From Kudoa neothunni (lineage: Eukaryota > Cnidaria), in contig OZ199839.1 of the NCBI GenBank assembly GCA_964304625.1, forward strand, positions 1,550,001-1,614,000: a stretch of 64,000 nucleotides of DNA, in the 5' to 3' direction. Below are positions 50,935 through 62,300 of the stretch, in pieces; position 1 is the first letter of the stretch; the number at the start of each line of letters is the position of its first letter. Both the position numbers and the translations under genes were made by a program. Below the pieces are notes generated by a model that had not been told where the DNA came from, made no database searches, and was given only the letters and a program-made list of their open reading frames with translations.

Positions 50935-51656
50935 TTTTGAAAAGTGACTATCTTCCACGACCAACTGTTCAATTATGTAATAGTTTGTTAGGATGGAAAT
51001 TTACAAGGTTGGTTACTAGTGTGCAGCTAACAGCTTACTAACCAAAACAAGCTTGGGAGTGAACTGCGTACGCATGATTAATCCTAAATTATCGGTTAGT
51101 AATTTCTTTGGAAACTAATCTATTAAAAACATTGTATGTTTATAATGTATTGTGAGTATGATGAATAATAATAATACGGTATTTTGAAGAGAGTTTTTGA
51201 TTGTATTTAATAGATAATTTGAAAAGCGTGCTGATGTGTAGCGCATGCTGATGTGTAGCGCATGCTTTTAATAAGTATTAAACAACTAACAAACATCTGT
51301 ATACGTCTATTAGTGTATATTGTTGTTAGTAATATTTTTTTTAATAAAAACTAAGATTTATGTCGATGAAATAAAGCAGAAAACATAGTAGATGACATGA
51401 TGTGAAATTCAAATATACATCTATGTGTTGTTTTTGTTTTATGGTAGGTGCGAGTCGTGGACATTAAAATAGGAATTGAGTACAAGGTGCCCTCGAGCCG
51501 CCATGTCGGCTGCAAACAAAGCGATCGTTTAATGTGAGCTATTGCAATTTAGTCTCACTTATTTAGCACTGTGTATAATTTATATTCAAAAGTGTATTTA
51601 ATCCAAATAAATTTGTGATAACAATGATGTAAAGGTTAAGTGCGACTAGTCTAGTC
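50935..51656. promoter_or_regulatory. upstream of the PP6 subunit gene
   Basis: AT-rich flank. Contains a perfect 17-bp tandem duplication (51230-51263) and a GC-richer patch at about 51440-51530 (with CCTCGAGCCGCCATGTCGG). The ATG in that patch opens only nine codons. No gene seen. Confidence 0.35.
51230..51263. repeat. 17-bp perfect tandem duplication
   Basis: GCTGATGTGTAGCGCAT occurs twice in direct succession. The GCGCATGC and CpG content stand out from the AT-rich surroundings. It lies about 300 bp upstream of the PP6 subunit start codon. Confidence 0.85.
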
Positions 51657-52559
51657 CAGAGATCACCAAAGTTTTTAGTTGGCGAGCCGAACTTTTGAGT
51701 TTTATTAACTTCGAGGCTGGATTAAAAATTTTTTTCAAAAAGCAGTCATAAGATGAAACGAAAATAATATAAATATAAATAAACAACAAATTTATAGTTG
51801 ATTATGAATGTGAAACTGATTCTTGTGACAGGATTTGATATATTTCAATTTTGAGGTCCCCAATGAGATTACTAACCATCCATTGTCTAGTTTATAGTCC
51901 ACAAATAGAAAATTTTGTTTAATTTATGATTGGAATGAATATCACAATTTTTTCTGACATAAAATTCAAAGTTTATTAATTTAATCATAATCAAATTGTT
52001 TAGATGCTAATAAGGTGTTCATTTGTCGTGTTTTAAATTTTTTATTATTGCTTTTATCACTGAAATTTTGAGATAAATACATAATGTTGTAAAATAATGT
52101 GTACGATGCTAGAAAACATCTAAACAATGGTGATTATTGCTTCATCTTTTAAGATTTCTGGTATCAATTCAATGAAACTCAACCAGATTAAAAATTTAAG
52201 TTAGTGAATTTAATTCATAAGTTTAAATTATTAAGAATTTTAAATTATTAGAAGTATAGGAATCAAATAAAATTTAAAACATGTATCTTATCGATTCGAA
52301 CGTTTTATACTCAGAATCTTGCTACATTAGTTTGTCGATGATATCTTTGGTTTCAATTTAGATAAAATAAAATGGTTCAATGAATTAAATGAGTATTTTT
52401 AATTGACATTCATCTACTGTACTAATGCAATGATAGTCTTCAAGTAAATCAATACAATTTTTTGTGCGCGAGCGTATTCGAATATTGGGGACACCGCGGA
52501 TCAGATTGAATGTATCGGAGGAACGGATTTGGCCCCCAGCCGTATTTTGGTGAAACTTG
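51657..52559 (+). mobile_element. hAT-type non-autonomous element (MITE)
   Basis: About 900 bp. The left end reads CAGAGATCACCAAAGTTTTT with GGCGAGCCGAAC just inside. The right end, complemented, reads CAAGTTTCACCAAAATACGG, with GGATTTGGCCCCCAG before it. These are typical hAT terminal motifs. An 8-bp target duplication flanks it, GTCTAGTC at 51649 and ATCTAGTC at 52560 (7 of 8), the hAT size. No transposase is encoded. Confidence 0.75.
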
Positions 52560-53391
52560 ATCTAGTCGATCATTGACTTAAATTTGTAGAAAAAAATTCT
52601 TTAGACAACGTGCCGATACAGTATTTCAAGATCAAAATTCAACCTTCTTAAAATGAAAAATATTTCCAGTCGTCAATATTTTCTGAGTTTAAACAACGAT
52701 TAAACTATGAGTCTGAATAGTTGTGACAGTTTAAATATTGTTTAGGCACAATTTTAATTGGTCCTTCCATTTATAGCATTAAATGATTCTTATTGTCGGA
52801 AGGACTTTTATTTCTTACAACTAATATCAAATAATAAAAAATATCTCACTAGGATTTAAAAAAGGCCACGACGAGGTAAGAAAATTAGTTTTTAGACAAT
52901 TTTCGGAAAACTTGTCGTGCAGTCATCATCTACTAAACTTTGAATTAATGATTTTTGCACATTGGAAAGTTTTGATCCGTGGTCACCACCTTTTTACTGA
53001 CTAGCGAAATAACTTTTTGATCTCATCTCAAAATTCAACCGATTGTCGGTTTGTGAACGTCCATCTACTCAGCAATTTATTCATTTGTATATTTCTGAGA
53101 CATTTCTTACAAAGTCAAACAATCACTAATTATTTCTGCTAGCAGAATAACTCTATTTCGCATTTTTACGTGAAGTGTCACATGTTTCCGTTTATTTGTG
53201 TTAACGCAGTGACTATTGCAACGGATGGGAATATCTATTATAATAACGCTCATATCAAAATTTTAATTCCATCAATACATTTAACAATAAGTGAATTATT
53301 CTTAAAAGAAAATAAATCACTTGACCTTTTACCTCTAAATAGACTAAGTATGTAGGCATCTATCTATCTATCTTGTATATACTAGCGGGAA
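52560..53391. other. intergenic, nothing recognised
   Basis: AT-rich. The 61-codon frame at 53170 shows no recognisable domain. A short (TATC)n run lies just before 53380. Confidence 0.4.
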
Positions 53392-53660
53392 CTTCCCGGC
53401 TTTGCTTGGGAGTATTGAGCATTGAAAAATTGCTTAATAACATTTAAAAAAATATTAATATTTCAAATGAACCTAATAGATGCAATCAACCTAAAAAAAT
53501 TTGTAAGCATTACATTTTGATGACTGTAAATATGAAATTAAAACTATGATCAATTCTGTGAAGGAGTGTACCAATCCCGACGTTCATTTAAAAATTTTGT
53601 GACCCGATATCAACGCTAAATAATTTAAGGTCAGTGTCGTATTTTTTTGCACTCCAGAAT
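53392..53660 (-). mobile_element. Helitron-like element, reversed 3' fragment
   Basis: Read on the minus strand, it ends AGCCGGGAAGTTCCCGCTAG followed by T, a perfect hairpin (CGGGAA/TTCCCG) plus CTAG, the best preserved 3' end of this family in the window. Upstream it matches copy 1 through CACTGACCTTAAATTATTTA and the stretch around CACAGAA(A/T)TGATCAT. The 5' part is missing. Confidence 0.6.
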
Positions 53661-53681
53661 ATTTTAAATTGCCTTAAAGCA

Positions 53682-53730
53682 GTGTTCCCCAACCCTTTTT
53701 CTATCGTGCCCCACTTTTTCCTGAAAAAAA
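53682..53730 (+). repeat. possible hAT-type terminal repeat
   Basis: GCAGTGTTCCCCAACCCTTT at about 53682 has the look of a hAT left end (CAGTGTTCCCCAACC). No matching right end was found within the next kilobase, so the element is truncated, long or absent. Confidence 0.35.
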
Positions 53731-54600
53731 ATTTTTGTTCCCTACCTCTTTCAAAAGTCTTCATTTTTTTAACTTTACTATTGGCAATTTAAAAAAAATC
53801 TCCTTATCACATTAAAATTTGAAAGTAATTAATATATAATCTTTTTCTCATTAAAATTAAAACGTGTACGATTAGATCTGATTTAATTTATTGGTTGACG
53901 ATTGACCTTAAAAATTAACATCTTTGGTACTTCATTCCGTCAAAAAAGCATTAAGTAAAATTCAAGGTAATCCAATCGTCATTAGGAAGGAATTTTGTGT
54001 GGACGACGATAATGAACCTGAAATATCCTTTATCTACTATCTCTCTTCTCCTCATACAGAGATTTTTTGAACCATTTGAGTTTCTTAATGCACTTTAAAA
54101 AATCCAAAACTAACTACAAAAATACAACGGGGTTGTCTGCTTTCTTATAAAGTGGTGAATTTGTAGTGTAAACTTTTTGTAAACAGATTAGCGCTGACAA
54201 TAATAAGATTACTTTATCATGTGATTCGCTATAATGTTCAATAATATGCGTAGATAACTCTACTTTTCTGCATTTATATACAATCGTAACTTTAAATGTA
54301 CTCTTCTTTACACTTTAAACTAAGTTAACATGTTCTACAACATTCGTTGATGCGTAGGCGGTGAAACGTCGTTAACGAAGATTTGTTATTTAAATAGGAG
54401 ATTAATAAGCCACACGAGTTGCAAGAACTTATGATTCCTAAATGAAAATAAAGTCCAATAAAGAAGAAAGTGAGGATGATCGGGTTATTAATGTTAATTT
54501 CGATCAACTCTGTCGTCAAAAGAACGATAAAATAATTATAATCGACTCTTCACAAAAAATGACCTTGGCCTATTCAAAACTAAAGTCAACGTGGTCGGGC
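53731..54600. other. possible older Helitron body or intergenic DNA
   Basis: No clear family. The last part runs into a Helitron-type 3' terminus at 54605-54635, so some of this stretch is presumably the body of that element. The 69-codon frame at 54442 has no recognised domain. Confidence 0.3.
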
Positions 54601-54604
54601 GAGG

Positions 54605-54635
54605 AAAAACCACGCGAAGCGGGTTTTTGCACTAG
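54605..54635 (+). repeat. Helitron 3' terminus (hairpin plus CTAG)
   Basis: AAAAACCACGCG, a short loop, then a complementary GCGGGTTTTT, then GCACTAG. A strong hairpin closely followed by CTAG is the canonical Helitron 3' end. The next base starts the TCTACTATATATATG left end of the other family, so two different Helitron-like elements abut exactly. Confidence 0.6.
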
Positions 54636-54981
54636 TCTACTATATATATGAAGCTAAATTGTTCGTGTGTGTGTGTGTGTGTCAGCAAGTGCAGGTGTGC
54701 ATCAAAATTTTTCCCTTATAGAAACATTTATGAAATTTTTCAAAAATCTGAATGTTTAAAAAATCCTTAGATTGTTTTCATGCTACCAATTGTTCACAAA
54801 AATGTTTAGAAAATGGTGACTATGTCAATTCAAAGTTTGTTTATCGGATTACTTGAGTTCAACAATTGAATTAAAATTGCTTATTATCTGCTGGTGGTCG
54901 GTTGAAGTTAATTTCCCCCTTTATATGTTCCATCAAACGTTAATTAAGCGATGCCATCTATCGTTTTGTATAAGGTTGGCG

Positions 54982-56010
54982 GGTAAAAATGCAGAATAGA
55001 GCCCGCACGTGCGCAAATAATCCATGAGGATTAACGAAAATTATAATAATTTATAATTGATAGTTTAAAGTTATCTCATTTATTAGCGCACTAAATAAAT
55101 GTTTTTTTTGTTTTCTAAACAAAAATTCGGCGATGTATTCCCAGTCATGGGGGCATCTGTGGGTTCCTTTGGCTCGTAGTAGTCTTTTTAAACATAGCCA
55201 AAGATTTTCAATGTTTTGGGTATGGACCTCATGATTTTCCGGATCAACAAAGTTTTCGTCATGTATGATTACAAAATGATTCATCCCAAGCTGCCCAATA
55301 TTGTTGTAACCTCGCCATCCGTCAGTAATAATAGTAGTACCTGGCTCAATTCTTCGTTGAATAATTTCAAGAAGAGTTGATGCCGTTCTGTCGTCAACAA
55401 ACTCAATAAAAGCTTCAAAATTTTGGTTTTCATCTTGTTTGCGACATATCCCTCCGAAGAGCCATTGTTCTTTTATAACTCTCCCGCGATTATATTTACG
55501 GCGGACAATGAGAGTTTCATCAAGCTCCACAATTTTATTTCTTCCTCCTATCTTATTGGTGAGGTTTCGATCATAATGTTCAACACATAGTTCTCTTATA
55601 AAACGATTCCAATCCACTACTGTATGGGATGCATACTCAAAATCATTAATTATTATTCTAGATGGGTAGTTATTCACCCACAAATGAATAAAAAGAATAA
55701 TTTTTGAAAGTGGCGTCTTCGAATTGCTAAAAAAAGAATTGGATCGTGTCGAAAGCTTTGTGTCACAACCATTTAAACGACATCTCCAAATTAGATTGTC
55801 AATATTATTAAAATCGATTAATCTCATTTGCATTCCACAACGAGGAAAAACTTTTGATATTGATATAAGTTTATTATTGAAAAAAAAATTTAATACGTTG
55901 TTGTAATTAGATAGATAAGCAACAAGTTGTAACAATTTCATTTTAGCGGTGTTTTCGTTAATCCTCATGGATTGTTTGCGCACGTGCGGGCTCTATTCTG
56001 CATTTTTACC
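54982..56010 (-). mobile_element. Merlin DNA transposon, near-intact
   Basis: 1,029 bp with 59-bp terminal inverted repeats that differ at one position by eye; they begin GGTAAAAATGCAGAATAG. An 8-bp target duplication flanks it, GGTTGGCG at 54974 and GGTTGGTG at 56011, the size known for Merlin/IS1016 elements. The unoccupied site is visible in Helitron copy 1 near 6705 (TGTTGGCGTG). One uninterrupted transposase frame fills the interior. The close match of the ends and the open frame suggest recent activity. Confidence 0.92.
55051..55968 (-). CDS. Merlin transposase (IS1595/ISXO2-like DDE)
   Basis: A 305-residue DDE-type transposase, uninterrupted. The first in-frame ATG (55968) lies inside the right terminal repeat; the frame is also open upstream but without another ATG. 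Near the N-terminus is a zinc-binding stretch with CGMQMRLIDFNN, WRCRLNGC (Cys spaced as in IS1595 proteins). The catalytic region holds IVELDETLIVRRKYNRGRV, TIITDGWRGYNNI and, near the end, HTQNIENLWLCLKRLLRAKG, with Asp, Asp and Glu in the usual places (Merlin/ISXO2 motifs VxxDE, DxxxxY and NxxExxW). It would cut and paste its own element. Length is normal for Merlin (about 280-350). Confidence 0.92.
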   Translation of the reverse strand: MRINENTAKMKLLQLVAYLSNYNNVLNFFFNNKLISISKVFPRCGMQMRLIDFNNIDNLIWRCRLNGCDTKLSTRSNSFFSNSKTPLSKIILFIHLWVNNYPSRIIINDFEYASHTVVDWNRFIRELCVEHYDRNLTNKIGGRNKIVELDETLIVRRKYNRGRVIKEQWLFGGICRKQDENQNFEAFIEFVDDRTASTLLEIIQRRIEPGTTIITDGWRGYNNIGQLGMNHFVIIHDENFVDPENHEVHTQNIENLWLCLKRLLRAKGTHRCPHDWEYIAEFLFRKQKKHLFSALINEITLNYQL

Positions 56011-56219
56011 GGTTGGTGTGACTACTTGGGTGTTTGCGCAAATATAATTCTAATTTCGGGAGTTTTAACGTATTTGACTTGATAAACACATTGGAAGGTT
56101 CTATTAATGGTTTTAGATATGATAAAAAATCTATATATGTTTCATGAATGACGAATTTGTGGAGAACGTTAAAATTACATCGATTGGAGCATTATAATGG
56201 AAATAATGTGTCCCGCAAA

Positions 56220-57683
56220 GGGAAAATCTTTCCGCACGTGCGCAAAAGAGTCAATTTTTAAAATGAAATATAATTTAATTTTAAAAGGAAAACTATTCGA
56301 ATTTCCAAGAATATGTTTTAGCGATAAGATTTAGAAAATTCATTCCTTTAAATGAATTGTAATTTTCACATATTGATCTAATACTAATACCAGCTATCTT
56401 TTTATCATACATTGAGCATGTAGTTTTCCCTGTTTGATAGTCGGAATTCGATATCATTTTCAATATTGCTTTGATAAACTTTTAGCTTATCACAAAAAGA
56501 AGGCAACTCTGGATGACACTCTTCAAAGCGGTTATTGAAATGGCGATTAAAAACTTCCGCGGAACTCGATGTAAGTGGAATGTTTTTGAAAATTCTGTCA
56601 TATGCATTCCAGCACTCCATTGAATGTTTGGAGCCATTCAAGAAATTTTTTTCAAAGTATTTAAAAAATTCTGACAAATTTAGTTCGGTGAAAGTAGATG
56701 ATTTTTTGTGGATTTTTTTGTATTCAATATGGATAAAATCTGCAGGGACAAAAGCCAACGAAGAAACAGTTTTCATAAATAATTTGAATTCCTGATTATG
56801 CAGAAATTCTTCGGAGAAACCGAGCTTTTGAATCTTCCTCCAAAGGCATTGCCCTAGATGAGATAAACAAAAATAAACTTGACATTTTGTTGCTTTTAAA
56901 AAATCGATGACCACGTAATCTGGAAGTTTCTGTTCGCATTTTTCATAAAGAGTACTAAAGGCACGTACGTAATCGTTTTCCTTTTTACTTTTCATTAGAA
57001 TAAATGCTAATGAAAAGGTTTTAGAGTTAATTTCCCCGTGAATTGCGTAGAGTTGCAAAAATTCATTTGGGCAAACTTTAAACGTTCCATCGGAAATCAA
57101 GAATCTTGAATTTTTCAAGTGAACCAAATTTCGTTCAGTTGCAAAAATGACGATTCTATCGCTTTCGTTAACTCCAGAGTCGTATAAACAAAAGGGCTCA
57201 TTTCGAAGTGTACAAAAGTTCAGTTCTCGAAGGTTTTTGGTTTTGTCCACAACTATGGAGTTTCTCTTTCTGATGTTCCGAATATTTTTAAAGTATGGCT
57301 TTTATTAAGTGTTGGAAGATCACACAATTTTGAGGTACTTGTTGCGCAGTATACGAGGTATTCTTAGCAATATCTTGAATCTTCGACGACAAAAATCTTG
57401 TTGATATGTCATTTTCAGACAATGTATGATTATGATCATCAGTTGATAAAATAATTTCCACTGGATCCGAAGGATTCGTTCTGATTTTCGCAGGGCAAGT
57501 TCTCTTTTGGCATCTCCAAGAAGTAAACATTTTTCCAACATGGTGTTTAGTATAATATAGTTTTTATAAAAAATCAAATCCGTATTGGAGCATGTTTTAA
57601 TAATTTGGCAATTTGGACTGACTGTTATAGAGCAGATTAACTCGCGCGGTATACTAGCGCTTATGCGCGGACAGATTTTCTCC
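56220..57683 (-). mobile_element. MULE (Mutator-like) transposon with FLYWCH finger
   Basis: About 1.46 kb. Inverted ends: left GGGAAAATCTTTCCGCACGT, right (complement) GGAGAAAATCTGTCCGCGCA, imperfect over about 25 bp. A target duplication is only loosely visible (AATGTGTCC before, ATGTCGGCC after). The insertion point falls between ATTATAATG and CCGTAGA of the Helitron-like copy. It encodes a MULE transposase in two or three broken pieces, so it is older or more damaged than the Merlin beside it. Confidence 0.75.
56405..57650 (-). pseudogene. MULE transposase with FLYWCH domain, frame-broken
   Basis: The N-terminal FLYWCH zinc finger is spread over two frames: TDLIFYKNYIILNTMLEK near 57580, then, after a frame change, FTSWRCQKRTCPAKIRT and DDHNHTL (57530-57410). 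A 281-codon frame (57250-56405) then carries the MULE core: SRFLISDGTFKVCPNEFLQL with the first catalytic Asp, YVVIDFLKATKCQVYFCLSH, and a tail with NIPLTSSSAEVFNRHFNNRF. A gap and at least one more break lie between finger and core near 57290. Between VVIDF and CQVYF the region seems shortened against the family. The protein is probably inactive. Confidence 0.8.
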
Positions 57684-58264
57684 ATGTCGGCCGTAGACTT
57701 CCTTGACATCCTCCGCTAAGTTTAACTTTCCGTGATTAAATTCAATGCAGATGGTTGTACCTTTACTTTACCCGGTTATTTGAATTGTTTATGTTAAAGT
57801 TGACGCAATTTGTGGCTGTTTATGGGGAAATGTGGGTTAAGCTCTTGCCGGGGCAAGGGATATTAATTTGAGCAATAAAAATTTATTTTCGTTTATTTTC
57901 ATCTATCTCTATATCTTTTTATATTTATTTGTCTCCCGTAAACAGTGGTGCACAAACTTTTTGAGCCGGCCATAAATAACGTTTGGAGTAACATTTTAAC
58001 AGTATTTAAATAATTCGGGAATGTAAATTAAATACAACACTGACGTTAAATTATTTAGTTTTGGTGCCTGGATTGATACATTCCTGCACAGAAATGATCA
58101 TAATTTAAATTTCGACGTCAAAATCGATAAAGTATGATGGATGCTCAAAAAAATCTAGTTAGACTGCCCCTATAAGTCAATTTGAAACAATATTTTTTAG
58201 AATGTTATTAAGAAACGTCTCTATGCGGAATCTCCCCTAAGCAACGCTGGGCAGTTCCGGCTAA

Positions 58265-59374
58265 TAGTAAATAAAAGGAGATTTATTTAATCTCTCCTCA
58301 GGGTAATCAGAGAGTCTTATATTTCTTTATTCTTTGACCGTATTCTTCTATGATGAAATTTTCTCAATCTGGTGCGAAGCTAGGCAGTTCGCACTAGTTT
58401 TTAATAAAAAATCAATATATTATAAAGCTGATGACGGATTTTGTTGACTCCCCTTTTTGATTTAAAGTAGAAATTCGATGTGTGCCTTCCTTCACTACAT
58501 TGTTTGTTGAAGATTCTTCGAACGGAATCCATCGGTGCAAAACCAAAATATGCGTTCATCACGTTTCTAATAATGTTCTAACACTTTTGAATCATAATAA
58601 ATGTCATTGGCTATTTTAATAATATTTATTATTTTGATATCAATTCGTAATAACTACATTTAAACGAAGTAGCGGTAGCATCACTCATTAAAAATAAAAT
58701 ATTTAAATCAGAAAATACACTTTTTTCTTTATAACTTTATAATTATTAATTACAGACTCTAATTAAGGAATCCAGAAGCTTTGAGGACTCTCATTTAATT
58801 CGATATGCTGTTGCAGATTATCTCTTTTATGAATAATAAATTTGTGATTCATAAATAGCATAACCTAACCGCGCTATAAAATCTGATATTATCGGTTACA
58901 CATAAGTCTATTCTCCCGCGCTAAATAATTAATAGCAAAGCAAGGAAAAGTCAAACTATTGGAATTGGGGTCACAAATGACCCCAGCTGGTCTCACGAGT
59001 GATAGTGGGGTTTATTATTTTGCACTTAAGGCGGGGAGACGCACCTATAACCTTAAAGAGCTACATGCGACTCAGAAGCCGCAGGTTGTCGATCCCTGTA
59101 ATAGGGAATTAATAATGTGCATAAATCAATGATAGGTTTTTAAATAAGAACAGTTAATACAAGTCCATATAATTATACTCATTCATAATTAAATGAATCG
59201 AAGTTTGGATGAAAATCATCAAATGATTATGAATGAAATCAACTAATTCATTCTTATGTAACCAACTAATAAGGTGTGTGGGCCAGAACATCACAAATGC
59301 AACATCAATCGAAGATTTTTGCATGTAAATAATAAACTACGTATTAAATAGTATTTACAATTATTTTTCAATTT
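58265..59374. other. intergenic before the coiled-coil gene
   Basis: AT-rich. A GC-richer patch at about 58960-59090 (with GGGGTCACAAATGACCCCAG, a small palindrome) resembles a transposon fragment, possibly hAT-like from the GGCGGGGAGACGCACC and GCGACTCAGAAGCCGCAGG words. Upstream exons of the coiled-coil gene may lie here, but none can be called. Confidence 0.35.
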
Positions 59375-62300
59375 ATGCCAGTGGTAGCTTCTGTTTTATC
59401 ACGGGGAAGAATAATTATCACGACTGACATCTGCAAAGATCTTAACTCTACCGCAATAAAATATAGCAATATTATAGACAAATATGGTGGCCTAATATCT
59501 CAAGCTGAAGATTTGCTAAAAAAAAGAAAGGACTTAATTAACTGGCTTGAGACTGATCTTGCAACCATAGAAAACTTTTTGAGCGGTGATGTGAGTCTTT
59601 TCTATGAATTAATTCCACCTACTGAATCTGGAACATTTGTATTCACAGAAGAATATGGTGAAATCTATTCAGTAGATTTTACTTGGCAACTGAGTCATTC
59701 GACAAATGTAGCTCAACTGAGAGATTGTTTCTCGGTGTTAAAAAATAAACATAAAGAATGGAAAGATCTTCAAATAAGGATTCCAACGGATAAAATTAGA
59801 CAAGAACGTTACAAATTAATGGAAAATACGGCGGCGAGCGAATCTAGCGTCTGCGTAACGAATTCCGACACGGGCACATCAAAAGCTGACGACCTAAACA
59901 ATCGACATATAGGTTGGATTAAAGGTGAAATATCATTTTATGAAAATAAAAGCGAAGATAGTAAAGAATGCTATGATGATATTTTAACGGAATATAATAA
60001 TTTGTATGGTGCACTAAATGCGCGTGTTGATTCAATAAACGATGATATCACAAAAGCTGCTAATCAATATTATTCGAATATTATTACAAATATAAATCAG
60101 TTGGATGAAAAATTCGATTTGCGACGCTGCGAAAACATTATCAACAAACAGATAACTCTTAAGAGCAATCTCCATCAGTTAGAAAGTGTTTCAACCGTCA
60201 CATTCAGCACAGATGAAGCCAAAACTATCTACAAGAATGCTGATGGAGTTTTGTCGTCGTATGCCAGGCACATTCCGCAGGATGTGACCGACAAGCTTTC
60301 GAGTGTCTTGGGTGAACACACTGCATTGATCAATAAATTTGAGCAATCAAAATCAACAGTTGCTGCACATGAAAAGGAAAAATCTGACATAAAACTTGTA
60401 CTAGATGATATTGATAAAAATGTGGGGAAAACCAAAGGTTTTTTTTCTGAAGTAAAAAACAAAGTTAATCAATTTAAGAACACCCTCGCCAACATTATTT
60501 CAACCCTTATTAACCACAAATTATTAAATAATGCTATCTCACAAGAAACAGCACTTAAGGATGATAAAAGTCAGTTGGAGCAAAAATATGAAAGGAATTT
60601 TAAAGACAATGTTCAAACTATGATTGAAAAACAAACTAAATTGGAAAGTTCACTGATAGCCTTGAGTGAAAATTTCAAAACAGTCGAGATCCCTGCTGCA
60701 GTCAAAAGAATCAATTCACAATACCTTCACGATAGAATTGTTGTTACGAACCCTAGTATAACAATTTTGAGTGTAAATGAGAAATTGGATAAAACAAAAA
60801 TCAAATTATCTGACTCCAAAACAAAACATACCTCTGAAAACTCAAAAATAGCAGAACTACAGTCCGACGCGAATGCAAAAACTTCCGACCTTTATGGAAA
60901 GAATAATCAGTTGAATAAATTTGAAGCATCTGTGGCTAATTATGCGTCAAAGCTAATGCAATCTCTGGCTCGATCTATTATCAATCCTCTCCGCACAAAA
61001 TACCAATCTCTTACTGATGGAATTAATAACGTTATGTTTTCTTCTAATCAACTTAAACAAAAAATCGATAAGAACATTGGAACTATTGTTGAAAATCATG
61101 GAAAAATAGAAATGTTGAAGCGAAATGGTCAAGCTATTATAGAACAATATAATGACATAGTAAGAGTGAAAAATATGCTATTTCAACAAACGCATATTCA
61201 TCCCAGTGATTTTCAAACTAAAGTAAATGAAGAAATAAGAAAATTGAGTTTGATATTAAATGTTGAATCGATAGTTTCCAGTGAAACTCAAATCAATCAA
61301 ACCGCCGATAATACAATAGCTTCTTATGACCAATACGTTACTGAAAATCAGCAATTAACATCCGCTTATGATAGATTTAAAAGTTCTGCAGACGAATTCA
61401 TCGATTCAGTTGATACTTCAGTTGCGGATGTCACAAATAAAAATGATAACCTTGAAAATAAGGTAAAGATCGTGAGAGATAAAAGCTCTCAGACTGATTT
61501 ATTTATAAGTAAAACAGACAAAAAGAAGAAGCTATTTGATAGTACTTCAAAAAACAAACAAGAATATTTTAGCAATGTTATGAATAAAGACAAAAATGAT
61601 TATGCCGAAAAGGAACAAAAAGTGATATTAGCAAAAGCAACATTAAACAATAGCTTTGATGCCATCATAAGTTTATACATTCTTAGACATAATATTAAAA
61701 TTGAAGAGTATGATAAAAAATTATTGATAAAATTATGTGAATATGATGATTTTTCAAAAAGATTAACAGAATTGAAGGAGAAATTCACAACCAATTCTAA
61801 TAATGTTATCAATCAACTAGAACAATACAAAAGTAACGAATATGAAGCTGAAAAAAGTCTATTATCTTCTCTTAAAGAAACCGTAAATAAATGCATTTCC
61901 AATCTTATTGTAAATAACGAACATGAAAATTAGAAATCTTATATGACGGCGTGTAGTGGAGCTGAAACATTGTTTGAGCATCAAAAGCAAAAGAACGATC
62001 AAGTGCTGGAGTCGCTACAACGTGTCACGAATGATATTTCAAATTTAGATCTCAATAATGTAAATTACAATGAGCCTATAAATAATATTGATGACATTAT
62101 TAAAGAATCAACCCAAATGATTGATACTTACAAAGCGGAGCTGAAAGAACTTTATATTGAAAAGAACAAAGTACAATTTGAAGATACTGACGTTCAGAAG
62201 ATCTTAAACTCTTTTGAAGAGGAATATTCAATAATAAACAGAATGAGTTTAGAGACGTTAAGTAAACCAAACACTCAACCTTATCAAGCTCTCAGTGCTT

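Larger units (their letters stand above)
54636..58264 (+). mobile_element. Helitron-like element, copy 2, carrying two nested transposons
   Basis: Left end TCTACTATATATATGAAGC, followed by a (GT)n run at 54665-54680. The right end is AAGCAACGCTGGGCAGTTCC, then GGCTAA, followed by T. Its three pieces (54636-54981, 56019-56219, 57684-58264) align in order with copy 1 at 6361-7544, and their sum, about 1.13 kb, matches the length of copy 1. The two gaps are exactly filled by the Merlin and MULE elements, so both inserted after this Helitron-like copy arrived. Confidence 0.65.
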
